Origin: Pedosphaera sp.
GTDB taxonomy: Bacteria > Verrucomicrobiota > Verrucomicrobiia > Limisphaerales > SIBE01
Direction: 5' to 3'
Length of the DNA: 47,605 nucleotides
NCBI GenBank assembly: GCA_009695265.1
Contig: SIBE01000004.1
Span: 1 to 47,605 of the forward strand
The notes under the pieces are model-generated. The model had not been told where the DNA came from, did not search any database, and saw only the letters and a list, made by a program, of their open reading frames with translations. Both the position numbers and the translations under genes were made by a program. Shown here piece by piece: positions 16,705 through 25,062 of the stretch; the first letter of the stretch is position 1, and each line of letters starts with the position of its first letter.

Positions 16705-17859
16705 ATGCAATTCGAATTTGCCACCGCGACGCGAATTATATTTGGTCCTGGGGCCATCAGCCAGATCGGTCCGCTGGCAAGGGAGTTCGGAAAGCGCGCG
16801 CTTCTGGTCACAGGCCGCACGGCGGATCGGGCGGAAAAGCTCAGGTCGAATTTGGCTGCGCGCGAGATCACTTGTGTTCCGTTCCAAGTCGCCGGTGAGC
16901 CAACCGTGGATTTGGTCACCTCGGGAATCCGTTTTGCCAGGGATGAACAGTGCGATTTGGTGATCAGTCTCGGGGGAGGGAGCGTCATTGATGCCGGCAA
17001 GGCGATCGCCGCGTTTCTCACCAACACCGGTGACGTCATCGACTACTTGGAAGTGATCGGCCAAGGCAGGCCCCTGACGCAGTTGCCAGCTCCATTCCTG
17101 GCGATTCCGACCACCGCCGGCACCGGAACTGAAGTGACTCGCAACGCCGTGCTCGCTTCGATCCCTCATCGCGTCAAGGTCAGTCTTCGAAGCCCCTTGC
17201 TGCTGGCCAAGATCGCCTTGATCGATCCTGAGCTCACGTATGACCTGACGCCCGCGTTGACAGCGAGCACCGGATTGGATGCCTTGACTCAATTGATCGA
17301 GCCTTACGTCTCCATACGATCCAATCCCCTCACCGACGGTTTTTGTATCGAAGGCATGCGACGGGTCGCGCGGTCGTTGCAACGCGCCTATCGTAATTCC
17401 GATGACGCTCCGGCACGCGAGGACATGGCACTCGCCAGCCTTTTGGGAGGATTAGCGCTGGCCAACGCTGCGTTGGGCGCTGTGCATGGGTTCGCCGCGC
17501 CGCTAGGGGGATCATTTCACGCGCCACATGGAGCAGTCTGCGCGGCCTTGTTGTCGCATGCCATGGAGATTAACGTGCGGGCCTTGCGCGAACGTCAGCC
17601 CGGCAGTGAACCGTTGCGGCGGTATGAGGAAGTGGCCCGCGTTTTAACCGGCCACGGGCAGGCGCGCGCGGAAGATGGCGTCCGATGGGTGCGTGACCTG
17701 TGCGAGGCCTTGCAAGCTCCGAGGTTGCGCGCCTTTGGTATCACGGAGGATCATTTTCCTGAACTGGTGGAGAAAGCCGCCAAGGCCAGCAGCATGCGAG
17801 GCAATTCGATTGTGCTTACTCCGGATGAGATGCGGGAACTCCTCGGTCGGGCCCTTTGA
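16705..17859 (+). CDS. Iron-containing (group III) alcohol dehydrogenase
   Basis: The 384-residue protein has a dinucleotide-binding N-terminal domain with the SLGGGSVIDAGKAIA loop and an all-helical metal domain. Metal ligands are seen as GLDALTQLIEPYVS (Asp, about 192), GAVHGFAAPLGG (His, about 261) and HAPHGAVCA (His, about 274). TTAGTGTEVTRNAVL is the conserved central motif. These enzymes reduce or oxidise short-chain alcohols, aldehydes or maleylacetate with NAD(P)H. The preceding ferritin-like and LsrG-like genes suggest a common oxidative pathway, but no substrate is evident. It converges with metG 39 nt away. Confidence 0.9.
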   Translation: MQFEFATATRIIFGPGAISQIGPLAREFGKRALLVTGRTADRAEKLRSNLAAREITCVPFQVAGEPTVDLVTSGIRFARDEQCDLVISLGGGSVIDAGKAIAAFLTNTGDVIDYLEVIGQGRPLTQLPAPFLAIPTTAGTGTEVTRNAVLASIPHRVKVSLRSPLLLAKIALIDPELTYDLTPALTASTGLDALTQLIEPYVSIRSNPLTDGFCIEGMRRVARSLQRAYRNSDDAPAREDMALASLLGGLALANAALGAVHGFAAPLGGSFHAPHGAVCAALLSHAMEINVRALRERQPGSEPLRRYEEVARVLTGHGQARAEDGVRWVRDLCEALQAPRLRAFGITEDHFPELVEKAAKASSMRGNSIVLTPDEMRELLGRAL

Positions 17860-17898
17860 GTTTAGCTGCTCTGCAATTCTCGGGTTTTTCAAAAAGGC

Positions 17899-19506
17899 TT
17901 ACTTCGAACTGCTGGATGATATCGTGCCGACGGGTTGGTCCTTGCGAGGGAACAGCGCGGATGGCTCGCCAATCGTGTGCCCCGGAGCCAAACCGCCCCA
18001 AAGTGCGGCGGTCATCTTGTCAGGCGCCGTAGAAAGGTTTAATTGCGCGAAGATTTTGTCGGCACTTGACGGGAGGACAGGCCAGAGCAACACAGCGAGG
18101 ACACGACATATCTCGGCTAGATTGTAAAGAATCTCGTCCAGACGGCTTGCTTGGTTAGGGTCCTTGGCGAGCTTAAAAGGCGCGGTTTGATCCACGTACT
18201 GATTGGCGCGGGTGATGAGCAGCCAAATATTCTGCACAGCCAGTTGAAGCTTGTGTTCTCGGTAATTGGAAACCGCTACCTGCAATGTTTTCGCCGCGTC
18301 ATCCGCCAGTTCATCGGAACGGGCCGGCACGACGCCGTTGCGATAACGCTTCAGCATGGAAAGAGAGCGGTTGACCAAATTGCCCAAGCCATTGGCCAAC
18401 TCCGCTTGGTAACGAGCTTGAAAGCCGGCGTTTGTCCAGTTGCCATCCGGGCCAATGTCCAATTCGCGAACGACATAAAAGCGAAAAGCGTCCAAGCCCC
18501 ATTCGTCAATCACCGCGATGGGATCAACCACATTCCCAGTGCTCTTGCTCATTTTCTGACCGTCCTTTTGCCACCAGCCGTGGACGATCAGTTGCTTGGG
18601 CAAGGCAAGGCCCATCTTTTTTAGCAGGATCGGCCAATAGACCGCGTGGAACTTTACGATGTCCTTGCCGACGACATGGATATCAGCAGGCCAAAGCAGG
18701 GCCGGGGGTTGAGAGCCGAGTGTTGAGAGTTTTGGATCTGCGATTCCATCCAAGACGGAGAGCACGGTCGGATCGCCATGTGAGGCGGGGACAGTGATAT
18801 AATTGACGAGTGCATCGAACCAGACGTAAGTGACGAAATCTTTCTCGAAAGGCAAAGGAATGCCCCAGTTCAAACGCGAAGCCGGGCGAGTGATGCACAG
18901 GTCTTCGAGAACGTTGTTCTTGAGGAAGCCGAGCACTTCGTTCCGGCGAGTGGATGGGTAGATAAAGTCGGGATTCGATTCAATGTAATCAATGAGCCAT
19001 TGCTGATGGTCATCGAGCTTGAAGTAATAATTATCCTCCTCGAGCTCGACCACCTCGCCGTAGCAGGGATCAAATGTCCCATCGGGCCGACGATCTTTTT
19101 CGGTGAGGAACGTTTCCTCTTTGGTTGAGTAAAAGCCTTTGTAGGTGGCCTTGTAAACGTGTCCGCCGGCGTGGAGCTTCGAAAGAGCCGCTTGCACGAC
19201 GCTCCTGTGACGTTCCTCGGTGGTGCGGATGAAATCGTTGTTGCTAAGGCCAAGCTTTTCGGCCAATGCCTTCCAATCCTTGGCAAGCTCATCGCAATAG
19301 GCTTGGGGACTCTTCCCTTCGGTTTCAGCAGCTTGCTGGACTTTTTGTCCATGCTCATCGAGTCCGGTCAGAAAGAACACGTCGTCGCCGAGGCTCCGTC
19401 GGGCGCGAGCTATCACATCGGTGATCACCTTTTCATAGGCGTGCCCGAGATGCGGCTGACCATTCAGATAATCGATTGCTGTTGTAATAAAAAAACGTTT
19501 ACTCAT
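17899..19506 (-). CDS. metG: Methionine--tRNA ligase
   Basis: The class I synthetase signatures are present. The HIGH-type motif PHLGHAYE lies at about residue 17, and KMSKSTGNVV at about 318. GSQPPALLWPADIHVVGKDI and HGWWQKDGQKMSKS are typical of MetRS. At 535 residues it lacks the C-terminal dimerisation/tRNA-binding domain of longer forms. The zinc-knuckle region (YKATYKGFYSTKEETFLTEKDRRPDGTFDPC) has lost its paired CXXC, so it is probably a zinc-free MetRS. It is the last gene of the envelope-glycan operon, 67 nt after the WecA-like gene. It charges initiator and elongator tRNA-Met. Confidence 0.96.
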   Translation of the reverse strand: MSKRFFITTAIDYLNGQPHLGHAYEKVITDVIARARRSLGDDVFFLTGLDEHGQKVQQAAETEGKSPQAYCDELAKDWKALAEKLGLSNNDFIRTTEERHRSVVQAALSKLHAGGHVYKATYKGFYSTKEETFLTEKDRRPDGTFDPCYGEVVELEEDNYYFKLDDHQQWLIDYIESNPDFIYPSTRRNEVLGFLKNNVLEDLCITRPASRLNWGIPLPFEKDFVTYVWFDALVNYITVPASHGDPTVLSVLDGIADPKLSTLGSQPPALLWPADIHVVGKDIVKFHAVYWPILLKKMGLALPKQLIVHGWWQKDGQKMSKSTGNVVDPIAVIDEWGLDAFRFYVVRELDIGPDGNWTNAGFQARYQAELANGLGNLVNRSLSMLKRYRNGVVPARSDELADDAAKTLQVAVSNYREHKLQLAVQNIWLLITRANQYVDQTAPFKLAKDPNQASRLDEILYNLAEICRVLAVLLWPVLPSSADKIFAQLNLSTAPDKMTAALWGGLAPGHTIGEPSALFPRKDQPVGTISSSSSK

Positions 19507-19573
19507 CTGGAAAAGACTTTGGCTGATGAAACCGGGGTTGGCAACTGTTCGGATAAAATCGCAGCGCGGGTGC

Positions 19574-20611
19574 TTAGAGGAATGAGAGAGCGCCGAGCGC
19601 CGCCCCCAACAGCCAAATCAGGAGGACGGCTTCAGTACGGCTCCAACCGCGGCTGACCAGGCGGTGAGAGAGATGGTTGGTATCGCCGATATAAACTGGA
19701 CGCCCTGATCTCCAGCGGAGAATCACGACCCAGACGAGATCACCCAAGGGCACCGCGAGAATCAGCAACGGGCTCAGCACAGCCCAGACATTTGGATCTT
19801 CCTTCGAATAAAAATGCGGGAGAATCGCGAGCACGGCCAGCAGGTAACCCACTAGATGACTCCCGGCATCGCCCAGAAACACGGTGGCTTTCGGAAAATT
19901 GAAAGGGAGAAACCCGAGCAATGCACCTGAGGCGAGCAAAGCGATGAGCACCACGAGGTACTGGCCATGCACCGCCGCGCTCCAGGCGAAGCACCACGAC
20001 CCGATAGCTCCAAGTCCTGCGCAGAGCCCGTTCATGTTGTCCATGAAATTCAGGGCGTTGGTAAGAGTCAGAATCCAGAGGATTGTAATCGCATAACTAA
20101 AGAAGAGGCTTTGTACAAATAATGTAATTCGAACGCCCGCGGCGGCAACAAGCGCCGCAATAAAGAATTGGCCGCTAAATTTCAGAGCGGCGCTCAGCTC
20201 ATGCTTATCGTCCAGCCAGCCCAGAATGACCATCGCTATCGCTCCCAAAAGGATCGCGGCCAATTGCCCAGCGCGACGGTTGAAGCCGTACCCGAGCAAC
20301 CCGACAGTCCTGGGGTTGAGCCCAGCGAGATCCTCGATAATGGGGTTGTGAAGGACGCCGTCTGGCCCGGCGTGATCAAGCTGAGAAGCCACAAACAATC
20401 CGGCCAGGCCGACGGCGAGAGGCAGGACAATCGCTGTCATCACCGCCAAACCGCCCGCGAGTGCAATGGGTGTTTCGTGGATTTTACGATGGCCCGGATC
20501 ATCAACGAGCCCTGTCTTATAGCACCATTTTCGCCACACCGGCACGCAGGCTACCGACGCCAGCGAAGAAGACAAAAAAGCCAGGAGATAGATGTTGAAC
20601 GGAAAGCTCAT
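19574..20611 (-). CDS. WecA/MraY-family undecaprenyl-phosphate sugar-1-phosphate transferase
   Basis: This 345-residue membrane protein has about ten helices and the polyprenyl-phosphate transferase motifs. They are DDPGHRKIHETPIALAGG, LGWLDDKHEL (Mg-binding Asp pair), NALNFMDNMNGLCAGLG and FLGDAGSHLVGYLL. The NFMDNMNG and FLGDAGS signatures point to the WecA/TagO branch more than to MraY, which has a PxMGG stretch. It would load GlcNAc-1-phosphate (or a relative) on undecaprenyl phosphate to start a surface glycan. It overlaps the GT4 gene by 4 nt, so the two are translationally coupled. Confidence 0.92.
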   Translation of the reverse strand: MSFPFNIYLLAFLSSSLASVACVPVWRKWCYKTGLVDDPGHRKIHETPIALAGGLAVMTAIVLPLAVGLAGLFVASQLDHAGPDGVLHNPIIEDLAGLNPRTVGLLGYGFNRRAGQLAAILLGAIAMVILGWLDDKHELSAALKFSGQFFIAALVAAAGVRITLFVQSLFFSYAITILWILTLTNALNFMDNMNGLCAGLGAIGSWCFAWSAAVHGQYLVVLIALLASGALLGFLPFNFPKATVFLGDAGSHLVGYLLAVLAILPHFYSKEDPNVWAVLSPLLILAVPLGDLVWVVILRWRSGRPVYIGDTNHLSHRLVSRGWSRTEAVLLIWLLGAALGALSFL

Positions 20612-21762
20612 TGATTCATCAGCTTCAAATAAAGCGCGTATTGATCATCCACCATCTTCTCGATCGAGAACGCCTCTTGGACAAGCGCCTGCCCGCGGCG
20701 GCCCAGCCGCTCCCGCAATGCCGGATCATTGGCCAATCGGATGACACGATCCGTCAGGCCGGACACGTCGCCGGGGGGGAGCAAAAAGCCGGTTTCATCT
20801 TCGATACAGACCTCGCTCGCTCCATCACAGTTATAAGCAACGACGGGTCGCGCCGCAGCGCAAGCTTGGGCCACCGCCCGCGGCAGACCTTCGCGAAGCG
20901 ACAGATGAACGAGGACATCCATAATACCGACCAGGTGCGGCACTTCACAGGGCGGCACGAGACCCGTGAAAATGAAGTGCTTCTCTAAACCCAGCTCGCG
21001 AGCCTCGAGTTCAAAACGACTCTGCCACTCGCCACCACCTACGAGCAGGAACTTGATTCCGGGGCAAGCTCGAACCATGGCTGGCGCGGCGTTGAATAAA
21101 TCATCGTGGCCTTTAAGTTTGAAGAGCCGGGCGATCTTACCGACGACAAAATCGCCCGGGGCGATCTTCCAGCGGGCCCGCAACGCGGGATCATTGGTGG
21201 CCGAAGTGAACGGTTCCAGACGGAAACCACTAAAGATACGAGTGTAGTTCTGCGGTCGCCCAATTCCAGCGGCGAGGTATTGGCGGGTCATGGCATGAGC
21301 CACGGTGATGAAATGGGAAGTGAATTTTCCTGCATAACGTTCCGCCGTGCGGTAAACCGTGTTTGAGAGCCTGCCTTGAAAGTTTCCAAATGAAGGGCCG
21401 TGAATGCTATGCACGATGATCGGGACTTGCGCGCGGCGGGCAGCAAGCCGTCCCAATATGCCTGCTTTTCCGCTGTGAGTGTGAACGATATCTGGCCGTT
21501 CCGCGCGAAAGATCTGAACCAGACGATGCAAAGCGAGCCAATCGTTCCATGGCCGGACCGGACGTACTAACGCCGGCAGGGTGGTAAGGAGCCTTGGAAT
21601 CACCGAGACCAATGGCTCTAAAGTGCCTTCAGGGCCGGAGGTAGGGCCGGAGATGAGATCAACCTCCAGGCCGGGTTTCTCCCTCAATCCCAGAACCGTG
21701 GCAATCGTGTTCTCTTGTGCTCCGCCCACGATCAACCGGGTGATAACGTGCGTGACGCGCAT
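20608..21762 (-). CDS. Family 4 (GT4) glycosyltransferase
   Basis: The 384-residue protein has two Rossmann halves. The acceptor domain starts RVTHVITRLIVGGAQENTIATV and includes DIVHTHSGKAGILGRLAA. The donor domain carries VVGKIARLFKLKGHDDLFNA, KFLLVGGGEWQSRFE and SLREGLPRAVAQACAAARPVVA. The last segment is the GT4 E-x7-E region, here with Gln in the second position (EGLPRAVAQ), as in some family members. It should add a sugar to the lipid-linked acceptor made by the adjacent WecA-like enzyme. It lies 7 nt downstream of the TPR membrane protein gene. Confidence 0.92.
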   Translation of the reverse strand: MRVTHVITRLIVGGAQENTIATVLGLREKPGLEVDLISGPTSGPEGTLEPLVSVIPRLLTTLPALVRPVRPWNDWLALHRLVQIFRAERPDIVHTHSGKAGILGRLAARRAQVPIIVHSIHGPSFGNFQGRLSNTVYRTAERYAGKFTSHFITVAHAMTRQYLAAGIGRPQNYTRIFSGFRLEPFTSATNDPALRARWKIAPGDFVVGKIARLFKLKGHDDLFNAAPAMVRACPGIKFLLVGGGEWQSRFELEARELGLEKHFIFTGLVPPCEVPHLVGIMDVLVHLSLREGLPRAVAQACAAARPVVAYNCDGASEVCIEDETGFLLPPGDVSGLTDRVIRLANDPALRERLGRRGQALVQEAFSIEKMVDDQYALYLKLMNQ

Positions 21763-21769
21763 CCATCGA

Positions 21770-24700
21770 TCACGAACGGCCGGCTTTCAACTCTTTCAGC
21801 CGCTCATTGATCTTCTTCTTTTCGGCGACCAATTCGGGACTCTCCTCGTTCGGAACAAACTGTAAGTAAAGCTCGTAATACCTGATGGCATCAGCTGACT
21901 TCTTGCGGCGATATGCAATTTCTCCCAAACCATAATAAGCTACGTAAGATTTGGGCATTTGCCTCAAGAGCAATTCGTAATCCTGTTTGGCTTGCTTGAG
22001 CTTCCCAAGATTCAAGGTGGCGATGGCGCGATTTCTCAAAGCGTTCGGATTGCTCGGCTCTCTTTTGAGCAGCCGGTTGAGCGGCTCCATCGCTTCTTGA
22101 TACGTCTTCGTCTCGATATGAATCACCCCCTGATAAAGCAACGCTTCCGGATTGTCTGGATCAATTTCCAAGACATGCTCCACTTGCGTCAATGCCTTCT
22201 TGTAGTCCTTGGAATCGATGCCCATGAAAACCTTGTAGAGCAGGGCGCGTTGGTTTTTCGGGTCCAGTTGCAGAACGCGATCTAAACTTTCGACGGATCG
22301 GGCGTATTCTTTCGTGTTGTAGAGGATTGTCGCCTGGTTGATCAGCGCTTGGGCGTTGTTGGGATTCACCTTGAGTTCTTTATCAATCGTGCTCAGCGCC
22401 TTGGTGAAGTCCTTGGTTCTGTTGTAGAAAATAACCAAAGCATCCAGGACAGTGGAGTTCTCGGGGTTCTTGGATTGCGCAGCGAGCAATGTCTTTTCCG
22501 CGGCGACGAAATCGTTTTTGGCAAAATGAGCCGCTGCTTCAAGACGGTTGAGCTCAAGCTCGGCCTCGATGGGAAGAGGCGTCGGGGTCTTCATCTCTCG
22601 TATTCGAGCGACTTCCTCCAAGACTTTGTCCGGCCTTTGACCCTGCAGATAAACGTTCACGAGCGCCAATCGAGCATCGGTGTTATTGGTCTCGAACGCT
22701 ATGACCCGGCTGAACTGCAGCGCCGCCTGACGGTAGAGGTTTTGCTGTGTGAAGACCTCGCCGAGTCGATAACAAAAGTCTGGGTGGTCGAAAGGTCCGT
22801 TTTCAATCAACGCTTTTTCCCAGTTGCGGAGCGGGCCAAGTTTCTCCTCGATCGCTTTCGAGAACTCAGCGGAACGGGATGCTCCGGTTCGCAAGGTCTT
22901 GTTGTAATCGAGATTAACGAGGGCCGGAATATTGTTTGTGTTCAGCTCGCTGGCCAGAGTGAACCGGGCGGACGCCTCCTCCAGGCGCTTTTCTCTCTGG
23001 AGCACGACACCGAGGTCGGTAAGAGCGCGAGAGTAAAATGAAGCCGCATATCGGGCATCCGGAGAGTCACGTTTCGCGAGGTCTTGCAGCGCTGCCAAAG
23101 ATCCGCTCAAACCCTTCCAGAAGGCGAGATTGCTCGCCAACTCCGCTTCTCCCGATGGCGGAGGGACGACGGCGTTGGTGGCATACGGCACGAGCTGGTA
23201 ACTCAGCCCTCGCGGTCTGGGATAATACTGTTCGAAGTAAAAACCAAAACTTGGATGCAAGTAATAAAGCTCATTGCTGCGGCCCAGATCGGTGATCCAT
23301 CTCTGCAACGTGGCGTCGTCGATAGCTTCTCCCGCTGGCTGTCCTGCCAGGAGATTTGGCCAGCGCTGGGGAAAGTGCTTGATGAGTTGACGATGGTATT
23401 CCGGAATTGCCAGCGAACGGCTATGGACCAAGACATGTTTGTGAGGAGTCCCCTGATGGCTTAAATGGGCTTCCAATAACAACAAATCCACCGGCTGATC
23501 GCTGAGGACCACGGCACCGCTTGCTGGCAAGCTCTGGGCGGCGAGTTCCGCAAGCTGTCGGAGAACCGGGCTATTGTTATCTCGAACGCTCCTTAGGTTT
23601 TTATAAACCAAGGCCGCTGGCACCGCAATAAACGCGACCCACACGGCAACCGCGATAACGCCCTCGACCAAAAGCGCGCCCTGAGATTTTCTATTCCACG
23701 TTTTTGTTTTTGTCTCTCCGGAGACCAAGAGAATATACCCGCTGAAATAGCCGACGCTTAACGCCCCGAGATAATAGAAGGGCAGGAAAGGAAGCGCAAA
23801 TTGACTCGTCACCAGCCCGCGCGGGCTGAACTTTTGATCAAAGAAGACCGAAGCGCAAGCTATCAAGAACGCCACGTGAATGACTCGAAACATGACATTG
23901 GTCAGCGCGGCACCAGCCGCGCTCGTATCGCCAAAGCTCGTCGGCCAGCGGATTCCGATAATGAAAACTGGCAACAGCGAAGTGAGGGACAACACCAAGA
24001 CTCGGTTGCGAAGAACCGGCGTGTCGAACAAATAGGCCTTCTGGTTGGCAATTTGCACTCGGAAAGTTTGCCAGAAATCAACCCCCGTATCCGACATCGC
24101 CCAGACCAACGGCAGCAGCAAATAGAGCGATAATCCAATCAGCCCGTAGCCCACCATGCGACCGAGTAGGCGAAGCTCGAACAAGCTGGTGCCCTTAATC
24201 CAAATCACCGCAATCAAAAAACATGGGAAGAAGCCGATCATCGCCCAGTTATTTGTGACCCCCAACCCATAGATGAGCGCGAACCGTTTCAGCCAGGACT
24301 CGGCTTGGCTGATCCGGAACTCAAGCAAACATTGAATCACAAAAGCAAATAGCAGGAGATCCAATGATTCATTGGTCGCGGCGATAGAGTGCTCCCAGAA
24401 GGTCAATTGAAACCCGCAGATCAAAACCGCGAAAAGCGGCGGCAACCACGCCGAGGGAATGCTCAGGAGCGAGAATTCACTCCGTTCACGCTGGCGCTGG
24501 GCGTGAGTCCGATCATGGGGGAGCAGTGCGACGGAGCGAGCCAAGACCCCGAGGGTCAAGGCAGCGCAACACGCGGCAAATACATTGAGGGCAATCGGCT
24601 GCCAGGCGAGCGGCAACCAATGAATAGGATAGGTTAATAGAAAAAATAAAGGCGCTTGCAACGGCGGCGTCAGGTCCCATCCCGTGACCTTTGCCGTGTA

Positions 24701-24826
24701 CGGCAAGCTGCTCAAGGTGACCCAGTGATTGAGCGTGAGTAAATAAATTACAAGCGCCCCGGCAGCCACTAACCAGGGCAGCGATGATTGGACCAAACTG
24801 GACTGTGCCTGTTGCTTGTCTTGCAT
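21770..24826 (-). CDS. Polytopic membrane protein (DUF2723-like) with C-terminal TPR repeats
   Basis: The 1018-residue protein has about ten membrane helices in its first 400 residues, starting LPWLVAAGALVIYLLTLNHWVTLSSLPYT. The short LTL/GWDLTPPLQAPLFFLLTY loop resembles DUF2723/PMT-like glycosyltransferase proteins. After a mixed region, residues about 590-1010 hold tandem TPRs, for example NNAQALINQATILYNTKEYARSVESLDRVLQLDPKN and NPEALLYQGVIHIETKTYQEAMEPLNRLLKREPSN. It may act as a glycosyltransferase or assembly scaffold for the glycan made by the two downstream genes. It is the first gene of the operon and divergent from the ABC exporter. Confidence 0.82.
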   Translation of the reverse strand: MQDKQQAQSSLVQSSLPWLVAAGALVIYLLTLNHWVTLSSLPYTAKVTGWDLTPPLQAPLFFLLTYPIHWLPLAWQPIALNVFAACCAALTLGVLARSVALLPHDRTHAQRQRERSEFSLLSIPSAWLPPLFAVLICGFQLTFWEHSIAATNESLDLLLFAFVIQCLLEFRISQAESWLKRFALIYGLGVTNNWAMIGFFPCFLIAVIWIKGTSLFELRLLGRMVGYGLIGLSLYLLLPLVWAMSDTGVDFWQTFRVQIANQKAYLFDTPVLRNRVLVLSLTSLLPVFIIGIRWPTSFGDTSAAGAALTNVMFRVIHVAFLIACASVFFDQKFSPRGLVTSQFALPFLPFYYLGALSVGYFSGYILLVSGETKTKTWNRKSQGALLVEGVIAVAVWVAFIAVPAALVYKNLRSVRDNNSPVLRQLAELAAQSLPASGAVVLSDQPVDLLLLEAHLSHQGTPHKHVLVHSRSLAIPEYHRQLIKHFPQRWPNLLAGQPAGEAIDDATLQRWITDLGRSNELYYLHPSFGFYFEQYYPRPRGLSYQLVPYATNAVVPPPSGEAELASNLAFWKGLSGSLAALQDLAKRDSPDARYAASFYSRALTDLGVVLQREKRLEEASARFTLASELNTNNIPALVNLDYNKTLRTGASRSAEFSKAIEEKLGPLRNWEKALIENGPFDHPDFCYRLGEVFTQQNLYRQAALQFSRVIAFETNNTDARLALVNVYLQGQRPDKVLEEVARIREMKTPTPLPIEAELELNRLEAAAHFAKNDFVAAEKTLLAAQSKNPENSTVLDALVIFYNRTKDFTKALSTIDKELKVNPNNAQALINQATILYNTKEYARSVESLDRVLQLDPKNQRALLYKVFMGIDSKDYKKALTQVEHVLEIDPDNPEALLYQGVIHIETKTYQEAMEPLNRLLKREPSNPNALRNRAIATLNLGKLKQAKQDYELLLRQMPKSYVAYYGLGEIAYRRKKSADAIRYYELYLQFVPNEESPELVAEKKKINERLKELKAGRS

Positions 24827-25062
24827 ACGTCTGAGGTGAGATCAGTTGAAACGATGTGATGGCTCTTGGCAAGTTTAGTTTGGTCGAAAGTCAATTCGCA
24901 GCTCCTCAACCACGAGATGCGGTGGACCGGCGGGTTCGGCAACGGGCGGGAGCAAGCCGGACGGACAGTTGCCCGGTTGTCCATGGATGAGTGACGCGGA
25001 GTTTCTCCTCCAATTCAGGGTTTGCCTCTCGCACTGGAGTGTTCCTTCACTAGAATCGGGAG

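Noticed and set aside
16621-17382. 253-residue minus-strand ORF
   Set aside because: Antisense to the iron-containing alcohol dehydrogenase.
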